Shown piece by piece: positions 5,882 to 6,611 of a stretch of DNA of 6,611 nucleotides (its first letter is position 1; each line of letters opens with the position of its first letter). The notes under the pieces were generated by a model, which did not search any database, was not told where the DNA came from, and worked only from the letters and a program-made list of their open reading frames with translations. The DNA is from Burkholderiaceae bacterium (GTDB lineage: Bacteria; Pseudomonadota; Gammaproteobacteria; Burkholderiales; Burkholderiaceae): the NCBI GenBank assembly GCA_025458735.1, contig JALORV010000034.1:1-6611 (forward strand). The letters run 5' to 3'. The translations under genes and the position numbers were made by a program.

Positions 5882-6604
5882 ATGATGTCCCTGCCGCCCA
5901 CCGCGCTGTCAGACGTACCGGCGTTGCCGCTTGTTCCGGTGGTGCCGGGGACCGGCGCGTCCCTCGCCGACCGCATCGACGCAGTGCTGCCCCAGACCCA
6001 GTGCACCAAGTGCGGCTACGACGGCTGCCGTCCCTACGCCGAGGCAATCGCCGCCGGGCGCGCTGGCATCAACCAGTGCCCGCCTGGTGGCGCCGCCGGC
6101 ATCGAACGGCTCGCCGAACTGACGGGCCGGCCGGCCGAGCCGCTCGATCCGGCGCACGGAGTCGAGCAGCCGCTGCGCGTGGCGGTGATCGACGAAGCGC
6201 TGTGCATCGGCTGCACGCTGTGCATCCAGGCCTGTCCGGTGGACGCCATTGTCGGCACCGCGCGGCGCATGCATACGGTGATCGATGACTGGTGCAACGG
6301 CTGCGACCTGTGTGTCGCGCCCTGTCCGATGGACTGCATCGCGATGGTGCCGGTGCAGCCGGCGCGCCGCTGGACCGACGCCGACGCCGCGACGTCGCGC
6401 GCGCGCCATCTCGCGCGCGGGCTACGGCTCGCACGCGAGCGTGAGGAGCGTGCTGCCCGCCTGCTGCTGAAAGCCCATGACAAGCTCGAGGAGCTTGCGC
6501 AGCGCGACGATCTGGCCCCCGCGGCGCTGGCGCGCAAAGTGGCCGTGGTGCAGGCGGCCATCGAGCGCGCCCGCGCCCGGCGTGCCGCGGTGGACAAGCC
6601 ATGA
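5882..6604 (+). CDS. rnfB: RnfB-like soluble electron-transfer protein with three [4Fe-4S] sites
   Basis: This 240-aa protein starts with a Pro/Val-rich stretch (1-25). An FeS domain of the RnfB type follows, with cysteines 41, 44, 49 and 66 in CTKCGYDGC and a CPPGG end. Two ferredoxin-type sites follow: C108/C111/C114/C118 ([12 protein letters not shown]) and C138/C141/C144/C148 ([12 protein letters not shown]). The tail (about 170-240) is Arg/Ala/Glu/Leu-rich, probably helical. Unlike RnfB/RsxB of full Rnf complexes, there is no N-terminal membrane helix, so the protein should be soluble. The frame extends back to GTG 5837, but ATG 5882 is preferred because a -10-like CATAAT lies at 5846-5851, inside the longer version; ATG 5885 is an equal alternative, and neither has a strong ribosome site. 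The stop overlaps the next gene's ATG as ATGA (6601-6604). In betaproteobacteria I recall such genes next to nth; the electron partner is not known to me. No other rnf genes are in the window. Confidence 0.88.
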   Translation: MMSLPPTALSDVPALPLVPVVPGTGASLADRIDAVLPQTQCTKCGYDGCRPYAEAIAAGRAGINQCPPGGAAGIERLAELTGRPAEPLDPAHGVEQPLRVAVIDEALCIGCTLCIQACPVDAIVGTARRMHTVIDDWCNGCDLCVAPCPMDCIAMVPVQPARRWTDADAATSRARHLARGLRLAREREERAARLLLKAHDKLEELAQRDDLAPAALARKVAVVQAAIERARARRAAVDKP

Positions 6605-6611
6605 ACCCGGC
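6601..6611 (+). CDS. nth: Start of a gene, probably endonuclease III (nth); 5' end only
   Basis: An ATG at 6601 overlaps the rnfB stop (ATGA, 6601-6604) and opens MNPA before the window ends. Betaproteobacterial endonuclease III proteins often begin this way, and stand-alone rnfB genes in that group commonly sit immediately before nth, as far as I recall. If correct, the product is a [4Fe-4S] DNA glycosylase/AP lyase for oxidised pyrimidines, translationally coupled to rnfB. Only 11 bases are visible, so the identity is mostly contextual inference. Confidence 0.45.

Noticed and set aside
1..6611. Search by eye for CRISPR repeats, tRNAs, insertion sequences, phage genes or toxin-antitoxin pairs
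   Set aside because: No regularly spaced direct repeats, tRNA-like cloverleaf, transposase motifs or terminal inverted repeats were seen. Composition appears uniform across the window.

Overview
The window is high-GC DNA (estimated by eye at roughly two thirds G+C) with tightly packed genes, short intergenic gaps and several ATGA start/stop overlaps. The gene content points to a betaproteobacterium, probably of the Burkholderiales/Rhodocyclales kind: a Cupriavidus-type intracellular polyhydroxyalkanoate depolymerase, an Azotobacter-type seven-iron ferredoxin, and a soluble RnfB-like protein running into what looks like the start of endonuclease III. This taxonomic call is inference from remembered family sequences; no database was searched.

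The left part (about 1-3914) is one minus-strand operon for a branched-chain amino acid-type (HAAT family) ABC importer, read from right to left: periplasmic binding protein (livK-like, 3914-2706), a single-polypeptide permease in which LivH and LivM are fused (2633-798), the first ATPase (livG, 801-58) and the first codons of the second ATPase (livF, 61 to beyond the left edge). livHM/livG and livG/livF overlap by ATGA, implying translational coupling. A strong potential stem-loop lies in the 72-bp gap between livK and the permease.

A 145-bp divergent intergenic region (3915-4059) separates that operon from plus-strand genes. It holds a candidate promoter, a 10-bp GC-rich hairpin in the ferredoxin leader and a good Shine-Dalgarno. 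The plus strand then carries fdxA (7Fe ferredoxin), phaZ (intracellular PHB depolymerase with a cysteine nucleophile), an rnfB-like gene for a soluble three-cluster iron-sulfur protein, and the first 11 bases of a gene that is probably nth.

The importer could supply carbon and nitrogen as amino acids or other small acids, and PhaZ mobilises stored PHB. FdxA and the RnfB-like protein are electron carriers whose partners are not visible here. No mobile element, CRISPR array, tRNA/rRNA or phage gene was seen. The genes look like ordinary chromosomal housekeeping and accessory metabolism; I found no convincing undescribed system. The items most worth a second look are the LivH-LivM fusion, the hairpins at 2673-2697 and 4006-4030, the paired palindromes before rnfB, and the linkage of a stand-alone soluble RnfB to phaZ and fdxA.
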